A DNA stretch of 64,000 nucleotides from a virus: the IMG/VR virus record IMGVR_UViG_3300024354_000017, positions 19,280 through 83,279 of that record; one strand, written 5' to 3'. A model generated the notes under the pieces. That model had not been told where the DNA came from. It was given only the letters and a program-made list of their open reading frames with translations, and made no database searches. Positions 40,725-48,378 of the stretch are shown here, piece after piece (the stretch's first letter is position 1; each line of letters starts with the position of its first letter). Position numbers and translations under genes: made by a program.

Positions 40725-41073
40725 CCTCTACACGCAATAACCCTTCAATTAGCTCGGGTAATCGTTTCTTAGCTTCTTCCTCTGCTTGCCAGATCAGATC
40801 AGCAGCACAACCGTCCCTGAGAACCTCGCGAGCATCTTCGTAGAGGTAGCCACCGCAGATCGACGATCCCAGTTCCATGTCATTGAACATGACACGAGCC
40901 CTGAGCATAAACCAATCCAAATCGCCCCGGTTAACCTTGCGCTCTAAGTCCTCTACATCACAGCAGGTATCATCAAAGAGATCGCGGATAGTGCAATCTT
41001 CCCAGGTCTTGTCCACGATCACAGTGACCCCATTGTGCTGTTCGCGCAGCAGTTCGTCCCAGTAACGCATCAT
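40705..41073 (-). CDS. Unknown early protein
   Basis: 122 residues, acidic and helical, with paired cysteines (DDTCCDVEDLE; SSICGGYL; DGCAAD). Ends VDKLAA. ATG overlaps the upstream TGA. No recognised family. Confidence 0.63.
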   Translation of the reverse strand: MMRYWDELLREQHNGVTVIVDKTWEDCTIRDLFDDTCCDVEDLERKVNRGDLDWFMLRARVMFNDMELGSSICGGYLYEDAREVLRDGCAADLIWQAEEEAKKRLPELIEGLLRVEVDKLAA

Positions 41074-41249
41074 GCAGTCTCCTTGATAGAATCAGCAACC
41101 AATTTGTGGCAGGTGTTCAGGGTCAGCATCATCACGTGTGCAGCCAGCGCAGCATCCTGGCCTGTGAACTGATTGATTATATCGTGCAGCTCGTTGAGAT
41201 CTGCGGGAGTGTGCCAAATATTGCTATGTGGAATCGGGTTAGTCATCAT
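41070..41249 (-). CDS. 59-residue early protein
   Basis: Starts MMTNPIPHSNIWHTPADLNE; the middle is helical (LHDIINQFTGQDAALAAHVMML). AAGGAGCG site and own promoter. Coupled to the 122-aa gene by ATGA. Function unknown. Confidence 0.6.
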   Translation of the reverse strand: MMTNPIPHSNIWHTPADLNELHDIINQFTGQDAALAAHVMMLTLNTCHKLVADSIKETA

Positions 41250-41275
41250 TCGCTCCTTAACGTTACAATACCTGT

Positions 41276-41304
41276 ATTATACTGCCGAACACCCAAGGTG
41301 TCAA
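41276..41304 (-). promoter_or_regulatory. Sigma-70 promoter TTGACA-17-TATAAT
   Basis: -35 at 41299-41304 contains the TGA stop of the upstream GIY-YIG gene; -10 at 41276-41281. Confidence 0.87.
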
Positions 41305-41633
41305 TCACCTCGAATGTCCGTGTTCAGTGTAGGGTTAACAGCTCTACGGATTTCTACTTCCCTACGGTGTGCAGCCGCTTTGCCGCGGATGACCTCATGT
41401 ACAAGTACTTCAATCTCGTTCTTGTTCGCGAGCTTGCGCAGTTCTTGACACAAGAGCCAGTTCTTCGACTCTGTTTTGGCACGATAGAAGTGTTTCGCGG
41501 CACGTGCCAACACTGACTTATTAATAGTTGACTCTGTCTTGGCAGTGACGCCAATGTAGTTTTGACCATTAACACGCAGTTCGTAGATGATGTGATTGCG
41601 ATCTACACGCTTCTTTCGTTGTACAGTGGTCAT
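41301..41633 (-). CDS. GIY-YIG-type endonuclease
   Basis: 110 residues from ATG 41633 (AAGGAGCGAGCA); the frame to 41690 crosses the promoter. HIIYELRVNGQNYIGVTAKTE is the GIY-YIG motif, and SVLARAAKHFY follows with the arginine helix. EVLVHEV supplies a candidate catalytic glutamate. Size is like T4 endonuclease II (136 aa), which cuts host DNA. A homing role is less likely without a DNA-binding tail. Confidence 0.72.
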   Translation of the reverse strand: MTTVQRKKRVDRNHIIYELRVNGQNYIGVTAKTESTINKSVLARAAKHFYRAKTESKNWLLCQELRKLANKNEIEVLVHEVIRGKAAAHRREVEIRRAVNPTLNTDIRGD

Positions 41634-41657
41634 TGCTCGCTCCTTCAACATATGTAT

Positions 41658-41686
41658 ATTGTACGATCGAACTGCCAAAATGTCAA
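41658..41686 (-). promoter_or_regulatory. Sigma-70 promoter TTGACA-17-TACAAT
   Basis: -35 at 41681-41686, -10 at 41658-41663; drives the GIY-YIG gene. Confidence 0.86.
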
Positions 41687-41700
41687 CCAATTTGTTAAAG

Positions 41701-41719
41701 ACCCTAGAGGGCCTAGGGT
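41701..41719 (-). terminator. Short terminator-like hairpin
   Basis: ACCCTAG-N5-CTAGGGT with CTTT following on the minus strand; directly after the 42-aa gene. Confidence 0.5.
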
Positions 41720-41847
41720 TATTTGACGTGATCCTCGATTAGCTGCGCGAGTGCAGCAATTGCGTCTTGCTGAGCTTCGTCGTCGAGATCCGTGTAGTGC
41801 TGTATACGTGCTAAAGCAGCGTAGAAGACGTGCTGTAGTTCTGTCAT
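41719..41847 (-). CDS. 42-residue helical early microprotein
   Basis: Starts MTELQHVFYAALARIQHYTD and continues as an acidic helix. AAGGACAG site upstream and its own promoter. Function unknown. Confidence 0.58.
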   Translation of the reverse strand: MTELQHVFYAALARIQHYTDLDDEAQQDAIAALAQLIEDHVK

Positions 41848-41869
41848 TGCTGTCCTTGTTTAAATGCAT

Positions 41870-41898
41870 ATTATACAAGCAAACAGCATTTTGGACAA
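41870..41898 (-). promoter_or_regulatory. Sigma-70 promoter TTGTCC-17-TATAAT
   Basis: -10 at 41870-41875 is perfect; -35 at 41893-41898 is weak. Confidence 0.65.
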
Positions 41899-41934
41899 GA
41901 AAAAACCCTATAGTTTACTAGGCTATAGGGTTTC
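41898..41934 (-). terminator. Rho-independent terminator of the tRNA operon
   Basis: Minus strand AAACCCTATAG / CTATAGGGTTT, 9-base loop, then TTTC. Follows the last tRNA. Confidence 0.8.
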
Positions 41935-41980
41935 TCCCGTGCTGCTGCACTCTGCGCCAGTGACTAGATGGCTCGCAGCT

Positions 41981-42058
<78 letters not shown>

Positions 42059-42062
42059 TAAC

Positions 42063-42139
42063 TGGCCACGCATAAGGGATTCGAACCCCTGACCCACAGC
42101 TTAGAAGGCTGTTGCTCTATCCAACTGAGCTAATGCGTG
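42063..42139 (-). tRNA. tRNA-Arg(TCT)
   Basis: 77 nt with encoded CCA. Acceptor CACGCAT/ATGCGTG, D-stem GCTC/GAGC, anticodon loop CTTCTAA, T-arm AGGGG-TTCGAAT-CCCTT (one G-T-type pair). Reads AGA, a codon abundant in this phage's AT-rich genes. Confidence 0.92.
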
Positions 42140-42146
42140 ATTTAAA

Positions 42147-42231
42147 TGGTGCGACTGACCAGAATCGAACTGGTATGCATTGCTGCGAGGGATTTTAAGT
42201 CCCTTGTGTCTACCTATTTCACCACAGTCGC
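42147..42231 (-). tRNA. tRNA-Leu(TAA)
   Basis: 85 nt with encoded CCA. Acceptor GCGACTG/CAGTCGC, anticodon loop CTTAAAA, long variable arm typical of Leu, T-arm ACCAG-TTCGATT-CTGGT. Reads TTA/TTG. Confidence 0.92.
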
Positions 42232-42247
42232 GACGTCTTACTAGTAG

Positions 42248-42511
42248 TTAATCTCGATTCTCTAAAGGTTGTGTTACTTCTGGATTGTACGCAGCAACCA
42301 TCCTGTGCAGGGGTTCCATACGCTGCTGCATAACGTGAGGCGCTGCTCGTTCAATTTGATCTAGATCCCACGATGAAGGATAGTGTCGTAAGATGCTGCG
42401 AGCTTCCTCACGAACTGCCTTGGGCACACGGGCATAATGCCCACCCGCTAGACGTTGAAGAAACTCTGCTGCGGTCTTAACACTACGATACCGCTCATCT
42501 GGAAGTGTCAT
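42248..42511 (-). CDS. Small unknown early protein upstream of tRNAs
   Basis: 87 residues from ATG 42511 with AGGAG upstream; a further in-frame ATG at 42550 lies at the promoter's start point and could be a leaderless alternative. Basic and helical (AAEFLQRLAGGHYARVPKAVREEARSIL region). Shares its transcript with the three tRNAs. Confidence 0.62.
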   Translation of the reverse strand: MTLPDERYRSVKTAAEFLQRLAGGHYARVPKAVREEARSILRHYPSSWDLDQIERAAPHVMQQRMEPLHRMVAAYNPEVTQPLENRD

Positions 42512-42556
42512 TGATTCTCTGCTCCTAGTTAGTGCTCGTTTCTTAAGCATATGTAT

Positions 42557-42585
42557 ATTATACGAGCAGAACCCCAACTTGTCAA
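42557..42585 (-). promoter_or_regulatory. Sigma-70 promoter TTGACA-17-TATAAT for the tRNA operon
   Basis: -35 at 42580-42585, -10 at 42557-42562, followed by ATACATATG. Confidence 0.87.
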
Positions 42586-42599
42586 CTCTTTTTGGCAAA

Positions 42600-42827
42600 T
42601 TAGTCAGTATTCTGCAGCGGGGCCTTCCCCAGTTTCCGTGCTGCACGTTCACGAATTGCTGCAAAGATCTTATAGTTGTGATTGTCCCGCCAGATCATCT
42701 CAGCTACGCAGCGTGCCAGAAAGCCCGTGGCCCAAATGAATGCCAGAGTCTTGTCTTGACTAGTATAGGGATTAACTCCCGCGATCTCACGCAGAACCCA
42801 TTCAGCTATGTCTTTTGAGTCTTTCAT
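42600..42827 (-). CDS. Small unknown protein
   Basis: 75 residues, helical with W and basic residues (IFAAIRERAARKLGKAP). A GCAGCGGGGCC copy lies within its last codons and another 12 bases before its ATG. No clear promoter upstream. No recognised family. Confidence 0.6.
   Translation of the reverse strand: MKDSKDIAEWVLREIAGVNPYTSQDKTLAFIWATGFLARCVAEMIWRDNHNYKIFAAIRERAARKLGKAPLQNTD
42614..42624. repeat. Dispersed GCAGCGGGGCC repeat, copy 2
   Basis: Exact 11-mer, in the 3' codons of the 75-aa gene. Confidence 0.55.
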
Positions 42828-42839
42828 TATGTTACCTAC

Positions 42840-42850
42840 GCAGCGGGGCC
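42840..42850. repeat. Dispersed GCAGCGGGGCC repeat, copy 3
   Basis: Exact 11-mer followed by ACT, just upstream of the 75-aa gene's ribosome site. Confidence 0.6.
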
Positions 42851-42851
42851 A

Positions 42852-42998
42852 CTATAAGCAGAGACTCAGGATAATGGCTAGACCACAGGCAAGCACTATA
42901 CGAGCATGACGGCGCTCTAGCCAACTCTTACTGTATATAGATTCGTATATGAGTATGAGGACCAAGGGCAGAGTTGCACAGCATATATAGGTTAACAT
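42852..42998 (-). CDS. 48-residue membrane protein
   Basis: MLTYICCATLPLVLILIYES, then a basic segment (WLERRHAR) and a second hydrophobic helix (IVLACGLAIILSLCL). Start chosen at ATG 42998 with AGGAGCGATCTG upstream. Two-TM micropeptide of unknown role. Confidence 0.6.
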   Translation of the reverse strand: MLTYICCATLPLVLILIYESIYSKSWLERRHARIVLACGLAIILSLCL

Positions 42999-43039
42999 CA
43001 GATCGCTCCTGAGTATACAGTATATATCTAGAATCACTC

Positions 43040-43050
43040 GCAGCGGGGCC
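43040..43050. repeat. Dispersed GCAGCGGGGCC repeat, copy 4
   Basis: Exact 11-mer followed by ACT, as in copies 1 and 3. Confidence 0.6.
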
Positions 43051-43052
43051 AC

Positions 43053-43486
43053 TGTATATAGGTCGTTAGAACAGTCTAGAACGCTAGTTCTAGAGTGAAT
43101 TCGTGTCTAGAAAACGGTCAAACGGTTCGAACTAGGGAGATCTACTGTAAATTTTATAGTAGACTAAAAGTCTAGAACGGTGGTATGAGAGGCTATGCTC
43201 AAATGGTCACACAATTTCACACTTTATCACACTTTCTACTACTTTTCTGCACCCTTTTCCAATCCCCACCAGGTCGCTAGACCTCTATACGCATCTTGGG
43301 GGTCAGTAAATCACACTTACTGAGCTTTTTCCAGCGTATATACGCACATTGAGCGTGCTCACGCTAGACTTATTATGCGTATACGTATATGTCACTATAG
43401 CGCAGCGGGGCCTTTAATGACTTAGTATATAGTAAACATAGTATACACATACTACCGCTATGCTCACTACCAGTGCTTGTGTTCGA
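43053..43486. other. Non-coding, repeat-rich region
   Basis: About 430 bases with no supported gene. Visible: TCTAGA hexamers at 43075, 43089, 43106 and 43171 (another at 43027), a near-perfect 23-base palindrome at 43141-43163, repeats of TAGTATA/TATACG strings, and a GCAGCGGGGCC copy at 43402. Candidate replication or regulatory site; no function shown. Confidence 0.5.
43402..43412. repeat. Dispersed GCAGCGGGGCC repeat, copy 5
   Basis: Exact 11-mer, followed by TTT rather than ACT. Confidence 0.55.
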
Positions 43487-43744
43487 TTATCCATTTGTAA
43501 ATAACTCCTCACTCTCTATAGTATCTTCTACTATGCAGTAAGTTGCTTCTAGTATGTCTCCGTCTATGTTACGACACAACTCTACTTCCCAGTTATCAAA
43601 CATATATACACGTTCAATACGAGTTATGAAACCCAGTCTATGATTACGCGATCTCTGTGCTATACGAGCACCAGCAAGAGTTCTGTACCATTTTAGGCGT
43701 CTCAGAGTATCTTTATGCACTAAGTAATAGACCGTTGTCTGCAT
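43487..43744 (-). CDS. Small unknown late protein
   Basis: 85 residues, beta-alpha mix (VYYLVHKDTLRRLKWYRT, YMFDNWEVELCRNIDGDI). A TAAATA box ends five bases before the ATG. No recognised family. Confidence 0.58.
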   Translation of the reverse strand: MQTTVYYLVHKDTLRRLKWYRTLAGARIAQRSRNHRLGFITRIERVYMFDNWEVELCRNIDGDILEATYCIVEDTIESEELFTNG

Positions 43745-43749
43745 AGGGA

Positions 43750-43755
43750 TATTTA
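43750..43755 (-). promoter_or_regulatory. Late-type promoter box TAAATA (minus strand)
   Basis: GGTTAAATATCCCTATG: five bases between box and ATG. Confidence 0.55.
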
Positions 43756-43763
43756 ACCAAGGT

Positions 43764-43970
43764 ATGCGAGATACTAGATTATTTTGTTATAGATTACGCT
43801 CTGACGTTGACTATGATTCGGAGATTGTTTGGGCATATGTACAGCGTTCGGGCGGCCATATTAGTATTAGAGCAGACTCCATAGACTTTTGGGTCTCGCC
43901 CTCTGCGGAACTATTCTTGATCTGTGCGTGGCCTTTATTAGAGCGTAGGAGAAACGAAGACTATGTATAA
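43764..43970 (+). CDS. Small unknown protein
   Basis: 68 residues, W/Y/R-rich with HISIRADSIDFWVSPSAELF. No recognised family or ribosome site of note. Confidence 0.5.
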   Translation: MRDTRLFCYRLRSDVDYDSEIVWAYVQRSGGHISIRADSIDFWVSPSAELFLICAWPLLERRRNEDYV

Positions 43971-44038
43971 AAAATCGCTGCCGGATTTTTGCTGCGCTGC
44001 TGCTTCGCAGCCAGTGAATTATCCCAAGCTCGTTTGGG
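43971..44038. repeat. GC-rich hairpin stretch related to the 27.1 kb tract
   Basis: GCTGCG-N9-CGCAGC and CCCAA-N5-TTTGGG hairpins with ATCGCTGCC and poly-A. Its complement resembles the GCGAAGCGCAGCAGCGCAAG tract at about 27141-27160. Confidence 0.45.
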
Positions 44039-44044
44039 TAAATA
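44039..44044 (+). promoter_or_regulatory. Late-type promoter box TAAATA
   Basis: GGGTAAATATTAGACTATG: seven bases before the ATG at 44052. Confidence 0.6.
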
Positions 44045-44051
44045 TTAGACT

Positions 44052-44279
44052 ATGAATGAACTACGTTATTTTAAAATCATCGATGAATCAGTGATTCCTG
44101 ACATAGAACTTTGGGTCGCAGATCTCGCTAATAGATCTACACTGATACGAGCTTCGGACGGTGCCAGTGTGGTCATTGACATTGAGCCCTGGAGGACGAT
44201 ACCTTCGGAGCGAGATCGCAGTCTAGAGTTTGAACGTAGATTTGGCTCTGCGGTCTTGCGATCTGAGTTTCCTAGGTAA
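44052..44279 (+). CDS. Small unknown late protein
   Basis: 75 residues, acidic, beta-rich first half (LRYFKIIDESVIPDIELWV). Leaderless-like distance from a late box. No recognised family. Confidence 0.55.
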   Translation: MNELRYFKIIDESVIPDIELWVADLANRSTLIRASDGASVVIDIEPWRTIPSERDRSLEFERRFGSAVLRSEFPR

Positions 44280-44282
44280 ATA
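44277..44282 (+). promoter_or_regulatory. Late-type promoter box TAAATA
   Basis: AGGTAAATATCATATG: four bases before the ATG at 44287; overlaps the upstream stop. Confidence 0.55.
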
Positions 44283-44286
44283 TCAT

Positions 44287-44664
44287 ATGCGCCTAATTAT
44301 TCTCTCTGCGGTGTTTTGGTTATCTGGTTGTGCCACTGTCACTCAGTGGATTCCTTCATTTTGGGATGCAAATCAAAGTCACTATATAGTTGAGGCTAGA
44401 TTGAAGATCGAGCAGATCAACTGTGAAGAACCACAGCGAGCACAGGTCCTACGAGTACAAGAGGATCTACGCAGATTTGAACTATATTCACAGTCTAAGG
44501 GTCGTCTACAAGCAGATGTTCTACGTGTGGTCCGGCCCATTAAAACACAGGTAGATGAGTGGGTAGAACGTGGCGAGGGCACTCGGGGCTACTGCACAGT
44601 TAAAAAGAAGCTATTGACTCAGGAAGCACAACGAGCTGCTGAAGTCGTACTAGGGAGATGGTAA
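44287..44664 (+). CDS. Putative phage lipoprotein
   Basis: 125 residues from ATG 44287. MRLIILSAVFWLSGC is a signal sequence with a lipobox (L-S-G-C). The mature part is helical and charged (VLRVQEDLRRFELYSQSKGR). Likely lipid-anchored in the envelope; could serve lysis or exclusion. Late-type box upstream. Confidence 0.68.
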   Translation: MRLIILSAVFWLSGCATVTQWIPSFWDANQSHYIVEARLKIEQINCEEPQRAQVLRVQEDLRRFELYSQSKGRLQADVLRVVRPIKTQVDEWVERGEGTRGYCTVKKKLLTQEAQRAAEVVLGRW

Positions 44665-44897
44665 TGAAAGAACAGTTACAGTACGTGATAGAAAACGCAC
44701 CTAGTTGGGCTAGTGAACGTGCAAAATACGCTCTAGAGATTACCCAAATGTACGAGTCGGGCGAGCTCAAAGAATCAGAATATCAGGAACTTCTGCGTGA
44801 CCTAATCACAGCAGATGAGTTCCACAAGGAAGCAGACAATCTAGAAGTAAAAAACTACCTAGTGGCTGCTGTGATGTTAGGGGCTAAATTAGCATGA
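44664..44897 (+). CDS. Small acidic helical protein
   Basis: 77 residues from ATG 44664 (TAATG with the upstream stop). Helical and acidic, with a hydrophobic C-terminus (NYLVAAVMLGAKLA). No recognised family. Confidence 0.62.
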   Translation: MKEQLQYVIENAPSWASERAKYALEITQMYESGELKESEYQELLRDLITADEFHKEADNLEVKNYLVAAVMLGAKLA

Positions 44898-45382
44898 GAA
44901 TCAACGAAATACTTAAAGAAAATATCTTTACCTGTGACTATCACAAGGTCATGGACGCTGTGGCCGCACTCTATGACAACCACTATGGCATCAACATTTG
45001 GAACAATGCCAAGGGTCACGATGAAGCTGCCAAGGTCCTAATGAAAGAACACCCTACAGATGATGAGCTAGACTACATCATCGATACTTCAGAACTACCC
45101 GAGCGTTTTATGGAATTGGACTTTCCTCTAAACGATGAGATCATGTATGGCGTCCAGAGTGATGATGAAGCCGTCGCGGAAGAACCCGCGTCCAGAGCAC
45201 TCTGCACATCAGGTAAGCCAGACTCAGCCCTGGGTGCATCAAACCTAGCCAGCTGTAAGTCACAGGGCTATCGCAGTCGCGAAGGGGGCAAGAGCCACAA
45301 GATTGGCTCAGAGCGTGTCAAGGTCCGCGGCAAGAAGATCTTGGGTAAAAAGTACGGGGGTCCGCTCCCAGACTGGAGTTGA
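44894..45382 (+). CDS. Virion-type protein with MRINEILKE leader
   Basis: 162 residues. M-R-I-N-E-I-L-K-E looks like a T4-style capsid-targeting leader. A helical acidic middle is followed by a Ser/Lys/Arg/Gly-rich tail (EGGKSHKIGSERVKVRGKK), suitable for DNA contact inside the head. Overlaps the previous gene by 4 bases. Confidence 0.65.
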   Translation: MRINEILKENIFTCDYHKVMDAVAALYDNHYGINIWNNAKGHDEAAKVLMKEHPTDDELDYIIDTSELPERFMELDFPLNDEIMYGVQSDDEAVAEEPASRALCTSGKPDSALGASNLASCKSQGYRSREGGKSHKIGSERVKVRGKKILGKKYGGPLPDWS

Positions 45383-45383
45383 T

Positions 45384-45947
45384 ATGTCTACCAGGGTACG
45401 TCCAACTGACCTACTCATAGCACCCCCAACAATGCCGGACACCAGATTCCGGAACTCAGTATTAATGGTCACACATACTAACCCCCAGGGCTCATTTGCG
45501 CTCTGTGTTAATAGACCCCTAGACCAAACTCTCAACGACATAGCAGACGGCATAGACCTAGACGTTGGGGGCCTACCCAATTTACCCCTACACTGGGGTG
45601 GCCCTATGAGCCCTCAGAGCCTATGGATGCTGCATTCAGCAGAGTGGGTGATTTCGGGATCTGTTATGATAACTTCGGCCTGGGCTATGACCAGCAATGA
45701 AGCAATGTTTCATCACTTGGCCGACGGTGACTTCCCTAGACACTTTAGAATGATTATGGGTTTTGCCAGCTGGGCCCCGGGTCAGCTGGAATTAGAAATG
45801 AATGGGCAGGGGCCTTGGAGTCAGAAACACAGCTGGCTAGTGGCTCAGAATCTAGGCCCAGAATGGCTGTTTGATCAAAGCTGTGAGGACCTATGGGGTA
45901 ACGTGATTACCCTTAGTTCGCACCAGGCTGTCGATAGTTGGCTTTGA
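45384..45947 (+). CDS. YqgE/AlgH-family protein (UPF0301)
   Basis: 187 residues from ATG 45384 with GGAG upstream. LLIAPPTMPDTRFRNSVLMVTH, FALCVNRPLDQTL, LPLHWGGPM and RMIMGFASWAPGQLE are the characteristic segments of the YqgE/AlgH family, about 187 aa in bacteria. The cellular role of the family is poorly known (linked to alginate regulation in Pseudomonas). Unusual as a phage gene; probably of host origin. Confidence 0.88.
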   Translation: MSTRVRPTDLLIAPPTMPDTRFRNSVLMVTHTNPQGSFALCVNRPLDQTLNDIADGIDLDVGGLPNLPLHWGGPMSPQSLWMLHSAEWVISGSVMITSAWAMTSNEAMFHHLADGDFPRHFRMIMGFASWAPGQLELEMNGQGPWSQKHSWLVAQNLGPEWLFDQSCEDLWGNVITLSSHQAVDSWL

Positions 45948-46182
45948 AGCGTTCCATTTTAGTCTGGCAGTGAATACAGAACTGCACACCCGGAATCGCT
46001 TGCCTACGTGCTTCAGGAATATCTTCCCCACATTCTTCGCAGAACTCAGCTGAAGGTTGGCTGCGCTGTTTGGCCAGTTCTCGCTGTAGAGCACCCACAG
46101 CGTTCATATTCATAATCAGAGAGTTGATCTGTGCAACTTCTGCTTCTTCTTCGTTGTTATATTCAAATTCGTTTTCAATCAT
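45913..46182 (-). CDS. DksA/TraR-type zinc-finger protein
   Basis: 89 residues from ATG 46182 (AGGAG five bases upstream). CEECGEDIPEARRQAIPGVQ then FCIHCQ is the C4 zinc finger of DksA/TraR proteins. The N-terminal coiled coil is short, as in TraR and phage homologues that bind RNA polymerase's secondary channel. Likely alters host transcription. Converges with the YqgE gene, 3' ends overlapping by 35 bases. Confidence 0.82.
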   Translation of the reverse strand: MIENEFEYNNEEEAEVAQINSLIMNMNAVGALQRELAKQRSQPSAEFCEECGEDIPEARRQAIPGVQFCIHCQTKMERFKANYRQPGAN

Positions 46183-46184
46183 AA

Positions 46185-46451
46185 TCACTCCTTGTCCGAT
46201 GTCTTGATAGTTGTTAATAGTTCGTTGCGATGTTCTCTATACTTAGCCCACGATGCCCAAAATGCGTCCCATAGGCACCATTTGGTCAGCCAAAATGCAA
46301 TTATAATCGAGCTGATGCTCCAAAGATACTTCTGAGCTTCGGCGCTGGCATTGATACCAGCCCCCAGGAAGAAAAAGGCCACAAGAAAGGTCTTTTGCCA
46401 GGTCTCCTGCTTGTTCCAAACCCAACGTATCCATCCAAAGAATTCTTTCAT
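46185..46451 (-). CDS. Small membrane protein
   Basis: 88 residues, Trp-rich, with two hydrophobic segments (FLVAFFFLGAGINA; ISSIIIAFWLTKWCLW). Follows the previous gene by one base. Unknown function. Confidence 0.65.
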   Translation of the reverse strand: MKEFFGWIRWVWNKQETWQKTFLVAFFFLGAGINASAEAQKYLWSISSIIIAFWLTKWCLWDAFWASWAKYREHRNELLTTIKTSDKE

Positions 46452-46452
46452 A

Positions 46453-46692
46453 TCAGTCTTTCTTTTTAAGTTGTTCTAGGACCTGTTCTTTGGCTCTACG
46501 ATCTAGATCAGTGTCTTCTGCTTCGATCATCTTCCAGGCAATCATATCCATAAACTCTACCACAGCCTGTTTACCATCATCAGTAAGGTGACTATAGTCT
46601 TTGCCCACAGAACTCTTATAGTAGTAGTTGCGGTTGTTCAGTAGTTCTAGCATACCGCCATAGCATAGATCTTTGATAGCACCTTTTTTCAT
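46453..46692 (-). CDS. Small protein downstream of ligase
   Basis: 79 residues from ATG 46692 (TAATATG after the ligase stop). Starts MKKGAIKDLCYGGMLELL; helical, acidic-basic end (EQVLEQLKKKD). No recognised family. Confidence 0.65.
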   Translation of the reverse strand: MKKGAIKDLCYGGMLELLNNRNYYYKSSVGKDYSHLTDDGKQAVVEFMDMIAWKMIEAEDTDLDRRAKEQVLEQLKKKD

Positions 46693-46693
46693 A

Positions 46694-48016
46694 TTAGATT
46701 TTCTCACCTTTTGTAAAGCCTCGGAATCGTAGGAAGCGCGGAAACCGTAGCGACCAAATGTCCTCACTATCCTGGCTCCGAGTCGCTGCATCTGCACGGA
46801 CTTCCACGACCTGCCCAATGAGCGAATCCTTAGCTTCCCAAAATTCTGCTCTTTGTTCATCTGTAAAACCTGAACCGCAGTTGACCACAATCCTTTTACC
46901 ATCATCAGTTCCTTCACATACAATAGCACCCAACTTACCCACATTACGTCCTGTACCTTCTTCGACGCTGGTAACACTCAAACTTACTTCAATAAAGGGT
47001 TTCATTTTGAGCCAGGCAGTGGAACGCTTACATTCGTAGACAGCATTTGGATCTTTGATCATTACACCTTCGTAGCCTGCTGCAACCATTTCTTTCATAT
47101 AGTCTTTGAATTCAATTTCTTCAACCATTGAATCAAGATTAAAAGTCTTCTGTGGCACAATTTGGATAAAGCCCGAATCTGTAAAGATGTTTTCAAAGCC
47201 CTTGAGGAACTGTGAACGACTCTTTTGTTTCATTGTGCTCTTACCCTGTTTAAACTCAAACAAGGGCACAATATCAAACACATTGAGAACAGCATCTGAT
47301 GCTGAGACATTGTCTTTGCGATGTACCTGCTTCATAAGGTCTTGGAAGCTGTTGCTCATAATTTCACCGTCAATGACATAGGAGCGTCCAAATTCTTCAA
47401 TGAAGTTGCTCAAATAGTCTGTGATGTGACTAAAGTTAGCCAACTCTTTGCCGTTGCGAGTATACTGCACCACAGTTTTGTTTTCATAGTCTACGACAGT
47501 TAGACAGCGAACACCATCCAACTTACGTTCTACAATTTTAGTACCTGTGAGCTTGCCTTCGTGATTGGCCGAATCGTGACTCAATTGGCATTCAAACACA
47601 GGAACTCGATATTGATCTTTCTTAGACTTTTTGGCCACGGAGTTCACTGTCTTTTCACTTACACCACAGCGTAGGTCTTTGATAAGGATACGACGATAAA
47701 AGTCGTTCCATTGTTCTTTAGTAGCCACATCCATAGCCAATTGAATAGCATCACGAGCAGCGTGACCAGTAAGCTCACGACGGTAAAGGCTTTCTGCCAG
47801 TTGTTTGAAGTTATCCCAGCTTAGTCCTTGTCCGTCCTTGTCGGATGTAGGAACTTGCTTTACACCAAAAGTATAAAGATTGTCCAATGCCATACGAACG
47901 CCTTCGAAGAACTCGTCTAGGCCTTCCGTCATTGCTTCTGCAAGGATAGCTTCTTTGGCAAGACGACTATTGTCTGCTTCAAGTCGTTGAATAATTGCTT
48001 GTGGTTGTGTACGCAT
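46694..48016 (-). CDS. 30: ATP-dependent DNA ligase (T4 gp30-like)
   Basis: 440 residues. Seals nicks in phage DNA replication and recombination. The nucleophile lysine is in ERKLDGVRC (K165), followed by VIDGEIMS (motif III), EGVMIKDP (motif IV) and WLKMKP (motif V). An N-terminal helical domain and C-terminal OB-fold (LRFPRFLRFRG) complete it. Slightly shorter than T4 ligase (487 aa). Sits in an operon behind the 117-aa gene with a sigma-70 promoter. Confidence 0.93.
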   Translation of the reverse strand: MRTQPQAIIQRLEADNSRLAKEAILAEAMTEGLDEFFEGVRMALDNLYTFGVKQVPTSDKDGQGLSWDNFKQLAESLYRRELTGHAARDAIQLAMDVATKEQWNDFYRRILIKDLRCGVSEKTVNSVAKKSKKDQYRVPVFECQLSHDSANHEGKLTGTKIVERKLDGVRCLTVVDYENKTVVQYTRNGKELANFSHITDYLSNFIEEFGRSYVIDGEIMSNSFQDLMKQVHRKDNVSASDAVLNVFDIVPLFEFKQGKSTMKQKSRSQFLKGFENIFTDSGFIQIVPQKTFNLDSMVEEIEFKDYMKEMVAAGYEGVMIKDPNAVYECKRSTAWLKMKPFIEVSLSVTSVEEGTGRNVGKLGAIVCEGTDDGKRIVVNCGSGFTDEQRAEFWEAKDSLIGQVVEVRADAATRSQDSEDIWSLRFPRFLRFRGFTKGEKI

Positions 48017-48024
48017 TTTAGTCC

Positions 48025-48378
48025 TTATACAATTGCGGGTTTATGTTTAGGGCGATAGTCTGAATAGATTTTGGAATAGTGATTAACACGAATCCAATCT
48101 ACTAGACTTTGAGGATCGGCAATCATCCAATCCTCTACATCTTTAAACTCTATGTCATCATTTGTGGTAAACACATAGATTTCATAACAGCGTTGCGAAT
48201 TAAATCGAGCACGAAGTTTCATATGCTCAATTTGTTGTGCAAGAGGATTGCGTTGCGGCTTGTTACCTTTAAGGGCTTCTATTATTTGCCCTTTTTCAAA
48301 GTGATCTGGATGCTTAGAAGTGATATCTTCTAGACATTCAAAACCTTCTTGATCCCACGATGCCAAAATGTAGCGCAT
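48025..48378 (-). CDS. Unknown early protein before ligase
   Basis: 117 residues, mixed alpha/beta (CYEIYVFTTNDDIEFKDVEDW). First gene of the ligase operon. I recall related unnamed proteins in phages; no function. Confidence 0.68.
   Translation of the reverse strand: MRYILASWDQEGFECLEDITSKHPDHFEKGQIIEALKGNKPQRNPLAQQIEHMKLRARFNSQRCYEIYVFTTNDDIEFKDVEDWMIADPQSLVDWIRVNHYSKIYSDYRPKHKPAIV

Noticed and set aside
43378-43400. T7-like promoter end GTCACTATAG
   Set aside because: Only the last bases match the T7 consensus; the upstream half is missing and no single-subunit RNA polymerase gene is seen.
46758-47503. Plus-strand frames opposite the ligase gene
   Set aside because: Shadow frames of the ligase codons; no independent support.
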